Assembly: GCF_900496995.4 (NCBI RefSeq)
Contig: NC_044012.1
Coordinates: 1,426,001 to 1,490,000 of the forward strand
Length of the DNA stretch: 64,000 bases
Direction: 5' to 3'
Source of the DNA: Aquila chrysaetos chrysaetos
Lineage: Eukaryota > Chordata > Aves > Accipitriformes > Accipitridae
In this document: piece after piece, positions 29,501 to 41,300 of the stretch
Layout: every line of letters starts with the position of its first letter
Numbering within the stretch: the stretch's first letter is position 1
Position numbers and translations under genes: made by a program
The notes under the pieces: generated by a model
What the model was told of the DNA's origin: nothing
The model's input: the letters and a program-made list of their open reading frames with translations, nothing else
The model's database searches: none

Positions 29501-32500
29501 GCAAAAGCCTGGAGAACTCTTACTCCCCCCCTCACATATATCACAAAAAAATATTCTCCTGTCCCAACAAGTGACTACTACATAAGTAAGATACCCTGAA
29601 CCCTGGATTCCCTGCCCAGGTGTGGCACGGGGGACTCAGTAAGCTGTACCAAGGGAAGGACAGACACACCAACTCAGACTTTGAAAGGGTTTAATATGAA
29701 ATTCTGGACTAACCTCAGTTCACCAAGAACAGTGCGAGCCCCAAAGTATCTCTTCAACTCATTCTCTGGGTTCAAGTTTCTGAGAAGGTTGAAACGAGAA
29801 AGAAAAGCTAGTGTCAGTTAAACATAGCCAAAAGTCTCACACTCAAGTCCTCTCCATCAACCCCAAGTGCTCTGTACCTCAAACTGTCTCTGGCCAAGCC
29901 CCCGACCTCTCACACGCACCACTGATCGGACACAACACACAGAAAAGAGACTAAAAATGGTCAGAACAGGAGGCATTGAAAGCCCTGTTCAATCAGACAC
30001 AGGCTTCCTTCGTGCTCTGCTCCAAAGCCGGTGCTGAGCTGGGGAATACTTCTGCTGCCCTCTCCAGGGCAGCTGGGGCCTTAGTCTGGGATACTCTAAG
30101 GACAGCCTCTGCTCAGGAGTGCACGCTCGGGGTACATGTGCGTGGAAAACACGAGGTACCTGCTGCCGAGTCCAGCACTGGCAGCCTGCAGTTCGGGGCA
30201 AGCACCCTAACCACTGCATGGAGGCTGGCAAGGATTAGAATACTTTTTTTAATACAAAGATCTTGTATCAAAGCATGACAATACCTACAGTTTTCTTGAT
30301 CTAACATTTGGCCCAGAGAAGGGAGGCGTATTTGAGAGGGGTTTCTCTCTGTTGTCCAGTGAGCAGGGCTTGAAGAGAGGGAGTGGGAAGGCTGAGATCC
30401 AGCACTGCTAACCCTCACCTGCTCAGAGATTATCCAGCTCTCAAAGGTTTCTTAATAATGTTTACTTGACCAGAGAAGTCACCAAAATTTAAAACCACCT
30501 CTAGGTAAACAAACATTCTGCCTTTACTGCAGTGTCCCTGAACAGGCTACGCTAGCACTGAGTGCCCACCAGCCTAGACTCAGTTTTGATGCAGCATGAC
30601 TGGAGGTTTCAAAACCGGGACTGATAAGTTGTCCCAGCTACAAGTTTAAATGTTTTCTCCAAAACCAGAAAGAGCTGCCAGTGTCTGCGCTAGCCCAGGG
30701 CTCTGAAATACGCTGGACACAGCAGCCGGCCCATTCCTAACAGGTTTCCCAGTGCAATACAGGCCCAGATGTTACAGATCTCAAGTCGGAGGCAGATTTG
30801 TTCTCCAGCTCTTGGACACTATTGGCACATAGTCCACTTTGTTGATGGTGACATGTGGGAAAGGTTAGACAAGTCTAACTTGCTTTCCTGGTGAAATTAG
30901 CTCCTGGCACTGCACAGCACATGCTGTACTGGGGCCTGCTGCTCACAGCACCCGGTCTGAATGCAGCCAGTCACCTGGCCAGGTGAGTTTGATTGCAAAG
31001 CTTTAGGCACCAGGGCTCTCAGCAGCTCTGCAGAGATTCTCCTACAGAGTCACAGAGTATTTTAGGCTGGAAGGCACCTCTGGAGGTTAATCTGGTCCAG
31101 ATGCCCACTCAAACCAGGCTTGACTGCAGACAATACCAGTCACCGCTCAAAACTGAACACAGCTCCAAGAGCAATGGTTAGAAACAGGGCTGTACACAAC
31201 CATTACCACAACCCCTTTCAAGCAAGGTCCTGCATTCATGGCCAGATCACACTGGGAGTCTTCCCAACTCCCTTCCTCAGGGGAACAGATGTCCCTGTCA
31301 CGCCCAAGGCCAAAATCAGGAAGGAAGCAAGCACTACCTGTGCTCTACATAGAGCAGAGGCCTGCTGCCAGCGATTACTCCACTCTGGGTTTGCTGTGAT
31401 AGCCCATTGGTATCCTCAATCTTCTCCAGCAGGCTGTCGATGTCTTCCAGGTCATTGTCTTCCTTAAGATAGGCACAGGCAAAGACAAGGCAGTTATTAG
31501 AGAATGAGTCACCACAGCACACATGTCACCCAGTGGAGATCACATCCAGCTATCTCCGGGTCTTTCAGCTTGTCTTGACCTGTGCGCGACACTGGTGCCC
31601 CTACCATTCTCTTACTGAGGCCTCCTACTCTCCGCTCAGCCCTCTATTCCCCCAGGAATCCCCGCCAGAGCCTGCCTTCCCTGCCCAACTGCCTCCGGAA
31701 GGGCTAGCTGCTATTCCCTGCTTGCTCAAGGTATCATAGGGCTGTTGCTCTTCACACCATCATGAGTCTGAACGTGGCAGCTGAATATATCTAGTGTGGG
31801 CAAAAGCTGGCAGGCTGTCTGGTCTCTGGTCTGCCCCTTCCTACCCAGCCTTCGCTGTGCTTTGTCTGGTTTATTTATACTACAATCCCTATAATATCAT
31901 AAAATGTTGGGGTGCTGATTTTAATCATAAATATTTAAATAATCAGCCTTTACCATCTACTTTCCATGGAAACACTAAGTTACTGCTGTGACCCTTGTAA
32001 TAAGGTATCACTCGCGTGACTTTAACCCAGCTCTAATGTATTGCACTCTCACTCTCCCCATCTTCTAACAACCCAAAGAATATATCCAGCAGTGCACACT
32101 CAACAGTTGTATAACACTTTCATCCTGATTTTCCTCTGTTTTTCCCCACAAATAGCAAGTGATGCATTTCTTATGTGGCCGTTTCACATCCTCCTCATGA
32201 TGTACGTGGGTGGAACAGAGAATTCCATTCATGACACCCAAACAGCCCTGCAAGCTTGCCTTTTCCAGCTAAATATAGCCACTCCGCGTGGAGTGGTTAC
32301 ATGAAGTTTATAATGTGCTTTGCATTTAAATGCTTGAACAAAGGTAGTATTATCTCTAGTTAGCAAATCAAACTGCCTCTTTCTGGGTATGAAGTCTCCC
32401 TAGAGCCTACAGCTGGCAGTTGTCACCCTATTTCTCATTTTCTCGGACTGGGAGAAGAAACGGGCTCTTTGATCGGGTTCTCTGCCTTAGTAACTCGCTC

Positions 32501-35500
32501 TGAGCTCACCCAGCTGAATTCCCAGGGAGGCAGCGGCCAGCCAGGCACCTACACCGGAGTCATGGCTCACCCATTCAGCACTTCAGCGTACTGCAGCTCA
32601 GGATGTTTAGAAAAGGATCTCCCCCAAGTAAACGGTTAAGACTCTTAAACGTTAGCAGAAAATTAGTTCCCACTTAAACTTTATTTCTGTTGAATTTAAA
32701 AGACCAATGACTGTAATCCCTTTAGTCTCCTAGCCTCGCTCAAGTAGGTAAAGTATATTCAAGCATACACATTTGTCTCTTATAGTTTATCCACAACACA
32801 CAGAGACACTGGATAAAGTTCTCACTCCAAGCACACCTCCCTAGGGGTAGACAGCTTAGTCAGAGACAATCACCGTGCCCTTGCTCCCTTCACCACTGAG
32901 GGGACAGAGCAGGTCCTGCGGGAAGAGCACTTGGCAGTGCGTTTGCCGATAATGCATGAGCAGAAGCTCCTGTCAGCATTCAACTATCAGATGTCAAACT
33001 ACAGAGAAGGTGCACAGGGGAGAAGGGAACATGAATGATGGTTGGCAGCGAGAGCTCTGTATGGCTCTGCAGAGCCAGGAGAGCTACCTAAGTGGGGCAA
33101 GGAAATCAGAATGAAAATGCAAAATTCCTCGCACTGTACCCCCTCCCGTGCGAAGCCTCGAAGCAGAGATGAAAGAAGATGCCGCTGTGAGGATTTCAGC
33201 CCTAAGCATCTGCAGCAGAGCTGCGCCAGCCCCGGCTGCTTGAAGGACCACAGTCAAAAGCTGCTATTGCCATTTCGTAATTTTAAATGAGTACAATGCA
33301 AAAAGGAGCATTTTTCCCTCCAAATCTTTCTGCGACTGCCTCAGAGTTGCTACTTCATCAAGCCCAATGGAGAAATTAGCACAGTCACTAACTCTGAGCA
33401 AATGCAGACATACCAGAGTCTCCCCTGCTGAAGTTTTCTTGGTTTTCCTTTTCTTTTTTTTCTTTCGTGGCTTGTTACTCAACACAGGCTGCAAAGAGAA
33501 ACGGAACAGCTGTCAGAGCACGCCCACAGAGCGCAGGGATGAAAGCTCTGTGGGGAGAAAAGCATTTCCCACAGGGCTCAGCATGCCAGGAGGGCCCTTA
33601 AATGAAAGCCATATTCATCCTTTCAACTTTGTCAACGAGTGGAAATTAAGCCACAAGGAGAAAATGAAGTAAAGCACCAATGGTTTACAAAAATAAGGGT
33701 TAAACCTCAGCTGACTTTCACATCAATGACCAAGACTACAAAATCAGGCAAGAAACAGTTTAGAAACGCCAGGTGTGGAAGAAACATTTCAGCCCTCCTT
33801 CAGTCTCTAGGATAAAATTTATTTCTGTCTTTCTAGTGAGCATGACAATTTCATCAGTGTCGTGGTTTAACGCCAGCCAGCAGCTAAGCACCATGCAGCT
33901 GCTCACTTGCTTCCTCCCCACCCAGTGGGATGGGGGAGAAAATCGGAAGGAAAAAGGTAAAACTCATGGGTTGAGGTAAGAACAGTTTAATAGAACAGAA
34001 AGGAAGAAACTAATAATGATGATAATAACAATAATAAAATGACAATAATAATAATAATAAAAGAATTGGAATATACAAAACAAGTGATGCACAATGCAAT
34101 TGCTCACCACTCGCTGACCGATGACCAGTTAGCTCCCAAGCAGTGATCTGCTCCCCACTCCCAGCCAACTCCCCCCGGTTTATATACTGGACATGATGTC
34201 ACCTGGTATGGAATACCCCTGTGACCAGTTTGGGTCAGCTGCCCCGGCTGTGTCCCCTCCCAACTTCTTGTGCCCCTCCAGCCTTCTTGCTGGCTGGGCA
34301 TGAGAAGCTGAAAAATCCTTGACTCCGTATAAACACTACTTAGCAAGAGTGAAAACATCAGTGTGTTATCAACATTCTTCTCATACTGAACCCAAAACAT
34401 AACACTATACCAGCTGCTGGAAAGAAAATTAACTCTATCTCAGCCGAAAGCAGGACAATCAGTCACTCATTTTCACAGAAACCAACACCTGCCTGAAAGC
34501 ACCACACAATACAGGCTCCTCTCACTGCAGATGCAGCTACTTCAGCTCACGATGCTGCGTGGCATTCCCTAATGGGACAGACACACTGCTGTCCATGCTG
34601 GCTCTTCCCCAGGGAGTACAGAGCTAAAAAGCACCTTTCCAGGATCTACGCACATAATACAGTGAATAACAGCATTACGAGAACAATCCCACAGCTCCCG
34701 AGTAGATTTCAGAACCAGGGGAACATGCAGGCCTGATTTGGCTCTATCAAATGGCAGGGAGACGCCTGCCGAGGGCTCCCACATTTCTACCTGGGAAGTG
34801 CTGAGAGAAGCGGCTGGTGCACCCTGCAGTGTTTACGCAGCAAATTCACCGGGTCAGGGCCCACTGGAGCCACTGCTCACACAGGGACTGACCGAGCAGA
34901 GCTCACACCACACATCCAGAGCATTCCCAAGCCCCTGGGCTGGCTGAGGCCACCAGCACAGCTTGACCGTGCACAGACAGTGGTCTTTGCTCCTCTGGCC
35001 ATACCACCTGGCACCCAAAACCCACGGGCACACATCCCAAATGCTGACACCCAATGGGTGAGGCCAGAGGGCCAATCCCCCTTCGCTCCCCCCAACCCTC
35101 ATCTCCAGTGAGATATAGACTTGCAATGTCAGATCGTTAATTGAAGTGCCCCTTTCCTTAGGTGCTTCTGCAAGGAGACACTTCTGAGCTGATACAGACT
35201 ACAGGAGGAATTCTTAACACAAAACAACACGAAAACACTACAGGGAAGAACAAGTTTGGTGTTTAGTTTCCGCTGCTTGGAGTCTTCACAACATCCACAC
35301 CAAAACAAACGCTTCACGGAGCATTTACCCACCAGCCCAGCCCCACATACAGTGCAGAGCCCAATTAATTGTGCAGGGAAGGGAGCAGAGAACCAATCTC
35401 CCTTTCAGAACCCCAGCGTGCTCTCCTTCTCGCTCGCTCTGCCCAGCCTCAGTGCTCGTGAGGACACGGCACAAGGTCTTCCTCAGGAACCTCCTCTCTG

Positions 35501-37258
35501 TGGCTGTAAAATCTCCCTGGATCCTAGGCACAAACCCAACCCTCAGCACCACATTGCTCATTCTCCTCCAGATCTGGAGCCCCAAGCACCTGGATTTAAG
35601 CTCCCTGTGTGCGTCCCTCTCCAGAGGCTCACATCCTCAGCCTCTGACAAAATCCAGGTGCAAGGGGAAAAAACCACACTTGTCCATCACCACAAAGCTC
35701 CTCAGCGCACACAGAGACAGGGAGATAAGAAACCTTCTCTCTGCACCTCACGTGGTGACCGCCATCATTGCTAGATCCCTGCGGTTTAGTTACCGTTTGG
35801 TCCGGCTGCTCTGCCTCCTCCCCATCTCCCTGCCCATTGCCTTCAGTCTCTTCAGTTACAGCCCCTTCATTGTTCCCTCCTGCTGCATCCCGCTCGCTGA
35901 GCCGGGCATCCGCTCGCTCCTCTCTGGACAGCGGCTCATCCTCCGACTCCTCGGCAGTGATCTGCGCAAACAGACGGACAAGCTGCAGAAACAGCTGGTG
36001 CGGGGCTACGCGCTGCCCTCTCCCACACCCAGGGAACAGAATTCCCTAGGGATCTCATCTGTTCCACTCCCACCTGCAAACAGAAGAGAAAAATGTTGCA
36101 GAAGTGGCGCAGGGCTCAGCCACCCGACTGGCTTCTCCAGCAGACGGATGGGGATGACCCCTCATTTCAAGCGTGTCGCCCAGTGGGTGCCTGAACAGCC
36201 CTGCACCCACCGACTTGCTCCAGGGGAGCACAGGGCCACGACGACGCAGCCACTGCACAGCATGGCCGGCAGAAAAAGCACGGCCCTATCTGGACTCTGC
36301 TCTCCCTTGGGAAGAGCCTCCAAAACCAGCCTTGCCTACGCTTGCACAGCCAAACCTCAGGGAAGGAGAGGGAACCGCTGGGGCTGGCGAAGGTGCCCAG
36401 AGAGGAAGGACGAGGCTCTGTCACCCCAAAGAGCCATCTGTGCCATCAGGGCCTGCCTGACCCCCAACCTCCAGCACCGGGATCTTGAGGGGCCAGGAAG
36501 GTGGCAGGAACACTCCTAAAACCGGTTTCACCCACTGTCTGACCACCCTGATACTCAGGCCCAGCTCTGACAACATCCAGACCCAGACCACCCAGGCCCT
36601 CCCAGGCCTCGCTCCTGGATGAGCCCCAGCTGCTGCCTCCTCAAGACCTCCCTACAGCCCCATCCCACCCCAACTCCCTCCCTTTCCTACCCCCCAGCTG
36701 AGTCTCCCCCAGGCTTTCCCAGTCACGCACCATCCCAAACCCCTCAGTCCCACCTCAGTCATTGACCCCACATCACTCCCTCCTTCCTGCAAACTGTCAC
36801 CTCAGTCACCCCCACCCTGCCACCGGCCCACGGGTCACCGTTACCCCTCTCGGTCACTGCCACCTAGACCCCCCCAACCCCGCTCCCTCCAGTCACCCTC
36901 CATCTCCCCCTCAGTCACTGCCCTCAACTGAGCCCCTCACAGTCACTGCCAGCCCTCAGCCAGTCCCCCCAAGTAATTGCCACCCCAGCTGCCCCCTCCC
37001 ACAGCCGCTGCCCCCCACCCCGGGCACCACCACCCCACAGGCCCCAACCTCTCCCCCACCACTGTCACCCCTCACCAGCTCGAAGCGGTTGCTGACAGCG
37101 CTGCGGGCCGACCCACGTTGTCCCCTCCCGGCGGCTACTGGTGGCGGCAACCCCTCCGGACCGCGTTCGGGGCCGGGGTCCAGGCCTAGCTCACCCAGGC
37201 CCGGTTCCTCCTGACCCCGCTGTTCCCCCCTCAGCCGCCGCAGGGCCCGCCGCGACAT
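17581..37258 (-). CDS. TCF25: TCF25 (NULP1), ribosome quality-control factor (18 coding exons, 678 aa)
   Basis: Vertebrate homologue of yeast Rqc1. It acts with the E3 ligase Listerin on stalled 60S subunits and favours K48-linked ubiquitin. Exons in transcript order: 37258-37076, 35961-35794, 33488-33414, 31462-31338, 29779-29714, 28571-28489, 27911-27781, 25199-25100, 24174-24081, 23046-22954, 22324-22219, 21824-21665, 20634-20547, 19971-19813, 19147-19057, 18722-18643, 18050-17978, 17742-17581. All introns are GT-AG and all phases agree. The start is [15 protein letters not shown]. An acidic, low-complexity stretch (about 62-117) precedes a Lys/Arg-rich motif ([12 protein letters not shown], about 124-135). 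The Tcf25 domain follows (about 230-600), with [31 protein letters not shown] and MGFDPLPP. The tail is acidic (PEGDGDWD). It lies between MC1R and SPIRE2 as in mammals. The frame is intact. Confidence 0.97.
25430..25510. repeat. Possible ancient interspersed repeat fragment, family uncertain
   Basis: AAGAACCTAAGAACAGTCAC followed by ACTGGGTCACAGTAGGGGTC resembles a word found in old amniote repeats (AAGAAC...ACTGGGTCAGACC...GGTCCATCT). The match is from memory and weak. Confidence 0.3.
25840..26145 (-). mobile_element. Old CR1/L3-type LINE fragment in TCF25 intron 7
   Basis: On the plus strand the words TTGATCATCTTTGCTGTCC, GAGGGCCCAGAACTGCATG and AATATTCCAGATGCAGG, then CTTAAGAATTCTGAGCATTTG, are the reverse of the 3' part of a CR1-group reverse-transcriptase ORF. 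The reverse strand encodes a remnant close to the CR1 C-terminus ([17 protein letters not shown], then KMIKGL). It is well diverged, so ancient. It sits in the same orientation as TCF25. Confidence 0.7.
26146..27780 (-). other. Rest of TCF25 intron 7
   Basis: AT-richer intronic DNA before the exon at 27781. A C-run joined to an A-run lies at about 26650-26672. No further element or exon was recognised. Confidence 0.4.
31045..31165 (-). mobile_element. CR1 LINE 3'-end fragment in TCF25 intron 4
   Basis: AGAGTCACAGAGTATTTTAG then GCTGGAAGGCACCTCTGG and AATCTGGTCCAGATGCCCAC match the reverse complement of an avian CR1 3' end (consensus like TTGGAAGGGACCTCTGGAG...TCTAGTCCAAC). Diverged and short. 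Confidence 0.65.
31463..33413 (-). other. TCF25 intron 3
   Basis: About 1.95 kb of AT-richer intron. I see no exon, RNA gene or known repeat in it beyond short AT-rich tracts near 31880-31960. Confidence 0.4.
33858..34457 (-). mobile_element. Solo endogenous-retrovirus LTR in TCF25 intron 2 (ERVL-like)
   Basis: About 600 bp bounded by TG/CA ends, with a TATATAA box and a downstream ATTAAA-type signal when read on the minus strand. An internal ATT/AAT-rich tract (about 34010-34065) is typical of this avian LTR family. A 5-bp target duplication ATCAG flanks it (33853-33857 and 34458-34462), the size expected for the ERVL class. No internal retroviral genes adjoin it, so it is a solo LTR fossil. 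It closely resembles the LTR at 55671-56264. It is sense to TCF25. The family (TguLTR5-like) is recalled, not searched. Confidence 0.85.
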
Positions 37259-37560
37259 GGAGCCCGGCGACGCACTGCGCCTGCGCCGGCCACTCCCCCC
37301 GCGCCTGCGCCGTCCCGCTCCTCCGCACTGCGCATGCGCCCAGGTGGCCGACACGCCTGCGCAGATCCCTCCCTCCCCCCCCCGTCCCGCCGCCGCACTG
37401 CGCCTGCGCGGGTCTCGCCACCCTTCCCTCTCCACGTGGCCCCTCCCCACCGCGCCTGCGCCACGCCCCCCCCGCCATTGCGCAGGCGCAGTGCGGAGCA
37501 GGCCGGGACCTGCTTCGCGCCCCGCGCGAAATATGTCTCGGGCGGGGGGGGGGGGGAGTG
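37259..37560 (-). promoter_or_regulatory. TCF25 promoter with repeated NRF1-type motifs
   Basis: CpG-rich, TATA-less DNA just upstream of the TCF25 start. A perfect NRF1 palindrome TGCGCATGCGCC lies at about 37329-37340. At least seven related CTGCGCCTGCGC or TGCGCAGGCGCA words lie at about 37274-37495. Such clusters are typical of housekeeping promoters; NRF1 binding is inferred. Confidence 0.7.
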
Positions 37561-37951
37561 TGGGACCGTGCACTTTCCCACAGCTCCTGTGAACGGTCAC
37601 GGCGGGGCACAGCCCGGGGACACGGGTGGGAGCCGGGGGGCAGGCTGGGGAGAGCCATGGGGGATAGCCCGGGGTGGGCCTGGGGCTGTGGGGGACGGGC
37701 ATGGGAACGGGGGTGGGGGTGTTCCCACGGGCCCTGCGTGGGGTCACGGGTGGGGCAGGAAGGGTAGCCAGATTGGGGGGGGAATGCACACGATCAAGTG
37801 GGCCACGGTGGAGTGAAGGGGGTGGTGGGACACCCAGCCCTGACCCCCCCCCCGGGGGGGCTGCTCGCACCCCCCCAGCACCCTCCAGCCCGGCTCCCCG
37901 CCACCCCCCCACTCAGGAACAGCCACACGGCCCCGGGGGCAGCCCAGCGGG
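37561..37951. other. Spacer between TCF25 promoter and SPIRE2 3' end
   Basis: GC-rich, about 390 bases, no gene recognised. The two genes are head-to-tail on the minus strand, so this is likely shared TCF25 upstream DNA and SPIRE2 termination region. Confidence 0.4.
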
Positions 37952-37957
37952 TTTATT
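37952..37957 (-). terminator. SPIRE2 polyadenylation signal AATAAA
   Basis: TTTATT on the plus strand reads AATAAA on the SPIRE2 strand, about 385 bases past the stop codon. Confidence 0.65.
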
Positions 37958-38224
37958 CACCGGGGTGAGGATGTACAGAGCGGCCGTGCCAGCCCGCGGC
38001 GCTGGGCACCCCGGCGTGGCCTGGCACCTGCCCGGCGCAGCCAGGGCTTGGCACAGAAGCGGGGCTGGGGGATTTGGGGGGGGGGGGGGGCGAAGGCTGG
38101 CGGCTGCGGGCACCCCCGCAGCAGGATCCGTCCCCCCCAGGGGCTGTGCCAGCGTCCCACCGGTGGCGGGGATGGCGGGGATGGCAGGCGCCCCGCTGTG
38201 CTGCCGGTCCTCGCCTCCCCCTGG

Positions 38225-38284
38225 TCCGTAAGATATATAAATATAGAGGCTGTATGTATACATCCTATGTATATATGTACATCC
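38225..38284 (-). promoter_or_regulatory. AT-rich island in the SPIRE2 3' UTR with a Pumilio-type motif
   Basis: A 60-base AT-rich island stands out in a GC-rich 3' UTR. On the SPIRE2 strand it has TGTACATA (38281-38274), which fits the Pumilio consensus UGUANAUA, and a TATTTATA stretch. Function is inferred from the motif only. Confidence 0.4.
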
Positions 38285-38340
38285 GGGTGGCCGCTAGCGG
38301 GGTCTGCGCTGGGGCGGCCGGCACCCTCACGCCGGGTCCC

Positions 38341-41300
38341 TCACTTGTGCCAGGAGTCGCCGTAGAGGGAACGGGCCTTGACGGCGCGGCGCGGCGCGGC
38401 GTTGAGGACGGCCACGCTGCGGCGGCTGGAGCAGATGACGTCGGTGACGAAGCCGGCGCAGTCGCTGCAGACGTCGCGCAGGACGGAGCCCTGGGCGTAG
38501 ATGTGGGGGAACTCCTCTTCCACCCGGCGCCAGCACGTGCCCGGGAGCGAGCTGCGGCACAGGGCACCCTGTCAGCCCCCTGGCCCCAGGAGGAGGAGGA
38601 GGAGGAGGAGGGAGGAGGAAGGCTCAGGGCCGCAGGACTCACTGGAAGGTCTCTCTCCTCCGCAGCGGCAGGGCTTTGGCCAGCAGCGAGCCCGGGAGGC
38701 TCTCGAAGCCCAGCGCGTAGACAGGGATGTGAGCCAGCTTCTTGGAAGGCATCTTCATCTGCCGGGTGTGTGGGCGTCAGGGTGGGACGGGGACAGGGAC
38801 GGGGACGGGGCAGGGAGGGGACAGGGACACAGTGGCACCGGCCGGAGCCGGTCCCTTACCTTCAGGCTGCAGGAGCTGCAGACAGACCTGGGGACACAGA
38901 GAGAGGCCGGTGAGCGGGGCCACGGCGGGCACCCTCCTGCCACCCTGCCAGCCCCGTGGCACGGCGCGGCGCTCACCGCTTGCAGAAGAGGCACGCCGCA
39001 GGCCACGAGAAGAGGGGGAACTTGGCCCTGCAGCAGCAGCAGACCTGCGGACAAAGAGGGGTGAGAGCCGGGGGCCGGGCGGGCGGCACTCAGCCCCTCC
39101 GGCCCCAGCTCCCACCTTCCCCTTCCGCAGACTGCTGTACAGCTCCTTGCTCTGCAGGAACTTCTCCATCTCAGCCTTGACCAGCACCCTGCGCACGTTG
39201 ATCATCTCCTCCACGGTGAGGGCCAGGCTCTCCACAGGGTGGCTGAACTCCTGCTGGCGAAGGGGGACGAAGCATGGCCCAGAGCATCCCTGTGCCACGG
39301 GCAGAGCCTCCCGGCATGGGCACACAGCATCCTGGCATGGGCAAAACATCCCCAACACGGGCAGCGCATCCCGGCACAGGCAGGGTATCCCGGCACAGGC
39401 AGGGTATCCTAGCATAGGCAGAGCATCCCCGGCACAGGCAGAGCGTCCCTGGCACAGGCAGAGCATCCCGGGCAGAGGCAGAGCGTCTCTGGCACAGGCA
39501 GAGCCTCCCGGCACAGGCAAAGGGCACACAGCATGGTGTGCCTCAAGCCCCACATCCCATGGAGAGGGAGCGGGGAAGCTACAGGGACTCCCCGGCCACC
39601 TCATGCCCTCGTGCCAGGCTGCCCATGGTCATGCTCGCATGGTGTCCCCAGCCCCAGCGTCACCAGCCCGGCCAAGCCCCACCGCCAGCACTCACAAGCC
39701 AGAGGTGCTTGGAGCTGGTGCCGGGGGCAGCGCCGGATCCATCCTCTGGCCTCTCCTCCACGGCGCCGAGGGCAGCCCGGGGCGGTGCTGAGCCATCTGG
39801 CAGCGGGTGGCAGCTGGCGGGGACGGAGCCTGTGGGGAGGGACGGGGAGGCAGTGGCAAGGCCACGCTGCCCGGTGCCGCTCCTGCCGCAGGGCACGGCA
39901 CAGCCACCCTGGGGACGGGGGGACGGGGGTGGCACGGGGCTAGGGACCTCCGGCAGGTACCTGAGCGGGGCCGGGGCTCGGGCTGCAGCGGCTCCGGATC
40001 CTGGGGCGCAGCCTGGCCGCCCCCGAGCTGGCTCTGCAGCTGTGCCAGGTCCTGCTCAGAGAAGGAGCGGTCCCGCTTCAGCGGCACCTCCGTGCCCGGA
40101 GAATCCTCCTCCTGCAAGGCCATGGGCACCGCATCACCCCGGGGACCCCTTCATCCCCCTGGCGCCTCCCGTGTCCCCCTGACCTCCACCCTCCCGCCCT
40201 GCCAGGTCCCTTCTCTTGCCTCAGAGATGTTCATCTCCTCCATCTCGGCCAGGGTGGGCGCCTTGAGCAGGACACGGGGCCGTGGACGTGCCGGCGCGGT
40301 GCTTGCCGGCGGCCGGCAGAGCTCAAGGCAGGAGCTGGAGGCCAGGCGGCCGGAGCAGGCGTGGGGGATGCAGGGCAGGGAGCTGTAGCCTGCAGACAGG
40401 GACAGGGCTCAGCCCTGGTGTGACGGGGACCTGCCACAGTGCCAGGCACATCGCTGGCAGCCCGGCGCGGCTGGGAGGGGATGCCGGTACCTTTCTGGCC
40501 ACGGTACGCCGCCTCCACGGGCCGAAGCTTCCTCTCCTGCCTGATCTCCTCTAGGATCTTCTCGTGGAGCGTCCTCTGCTTCTGGGGCAGGGGCCGCAGC
40601 CGCCGCTCCGACGCCTGCGGGACGCACGGATGGGACCTCAGGCGGTGGCCGCAGCTCGGGGCTGACCACCCTCAGGGTGCCCACCCAGGTGGGGATGGCA
40701 CCCATGGGACCCCCCCGAGCCCAGGCTGGGCACTGCCATGCCATGGAGGTGTCCCGGTGCTGGCATTCACCTGCTTCAGCGGGGGCCGGGAGCGGATAAA
40801 ATCGAGGATGAGCTCGTGGGCGTCCTTCTTCACTCGGGGGGGGATGTCTCCGTCCACCTGGGAAAGGGCAGAGGGGCCATGGGCAGCGTCAGTGCCAGGG
40901 CCGGCAGTCAGTTGGGCACCACGGGCGGGGGGCCGGCATGGGGGCAGCCCGGCCGCACTCACCATGACCTTGCGGAGTTTGTAGTTGCGGGCGCGGATGT
41001 CCTGCATGAGCATCTCGAAGGGGGTGAGCTGGTACTCGGTGGGGAGGGGGTTGAACTGCTTCTCCTGCACCTTCTTCAGCTTCACGCCGTGCCGCAGCTC
41101 CCGCATCAGCTGCACCCACAGCCGGGCCTGGGCGGGGGACACGGCGTCAGCCCCCGCACGGCCCCGGCATGGCTCCCGCGCCCGGCCGCGCCGCCGTACC
41201 CAGTCGGTGTTGCGCAGGTTGCCCAGCTCCGCCGCCGGCCGCTCCTCCGCCTCCTCGTCCTCCTTCAGCTTCTGCAGCATCTGCCGTGGTACGAGACGCC

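Noticed and set aside
34104-34400. Near-identical small open frames repeated at 34104-34400 and 55989-56207
   Set aside because: Both are inside the two copies of the same LTR. They are not a duplicated host gene.
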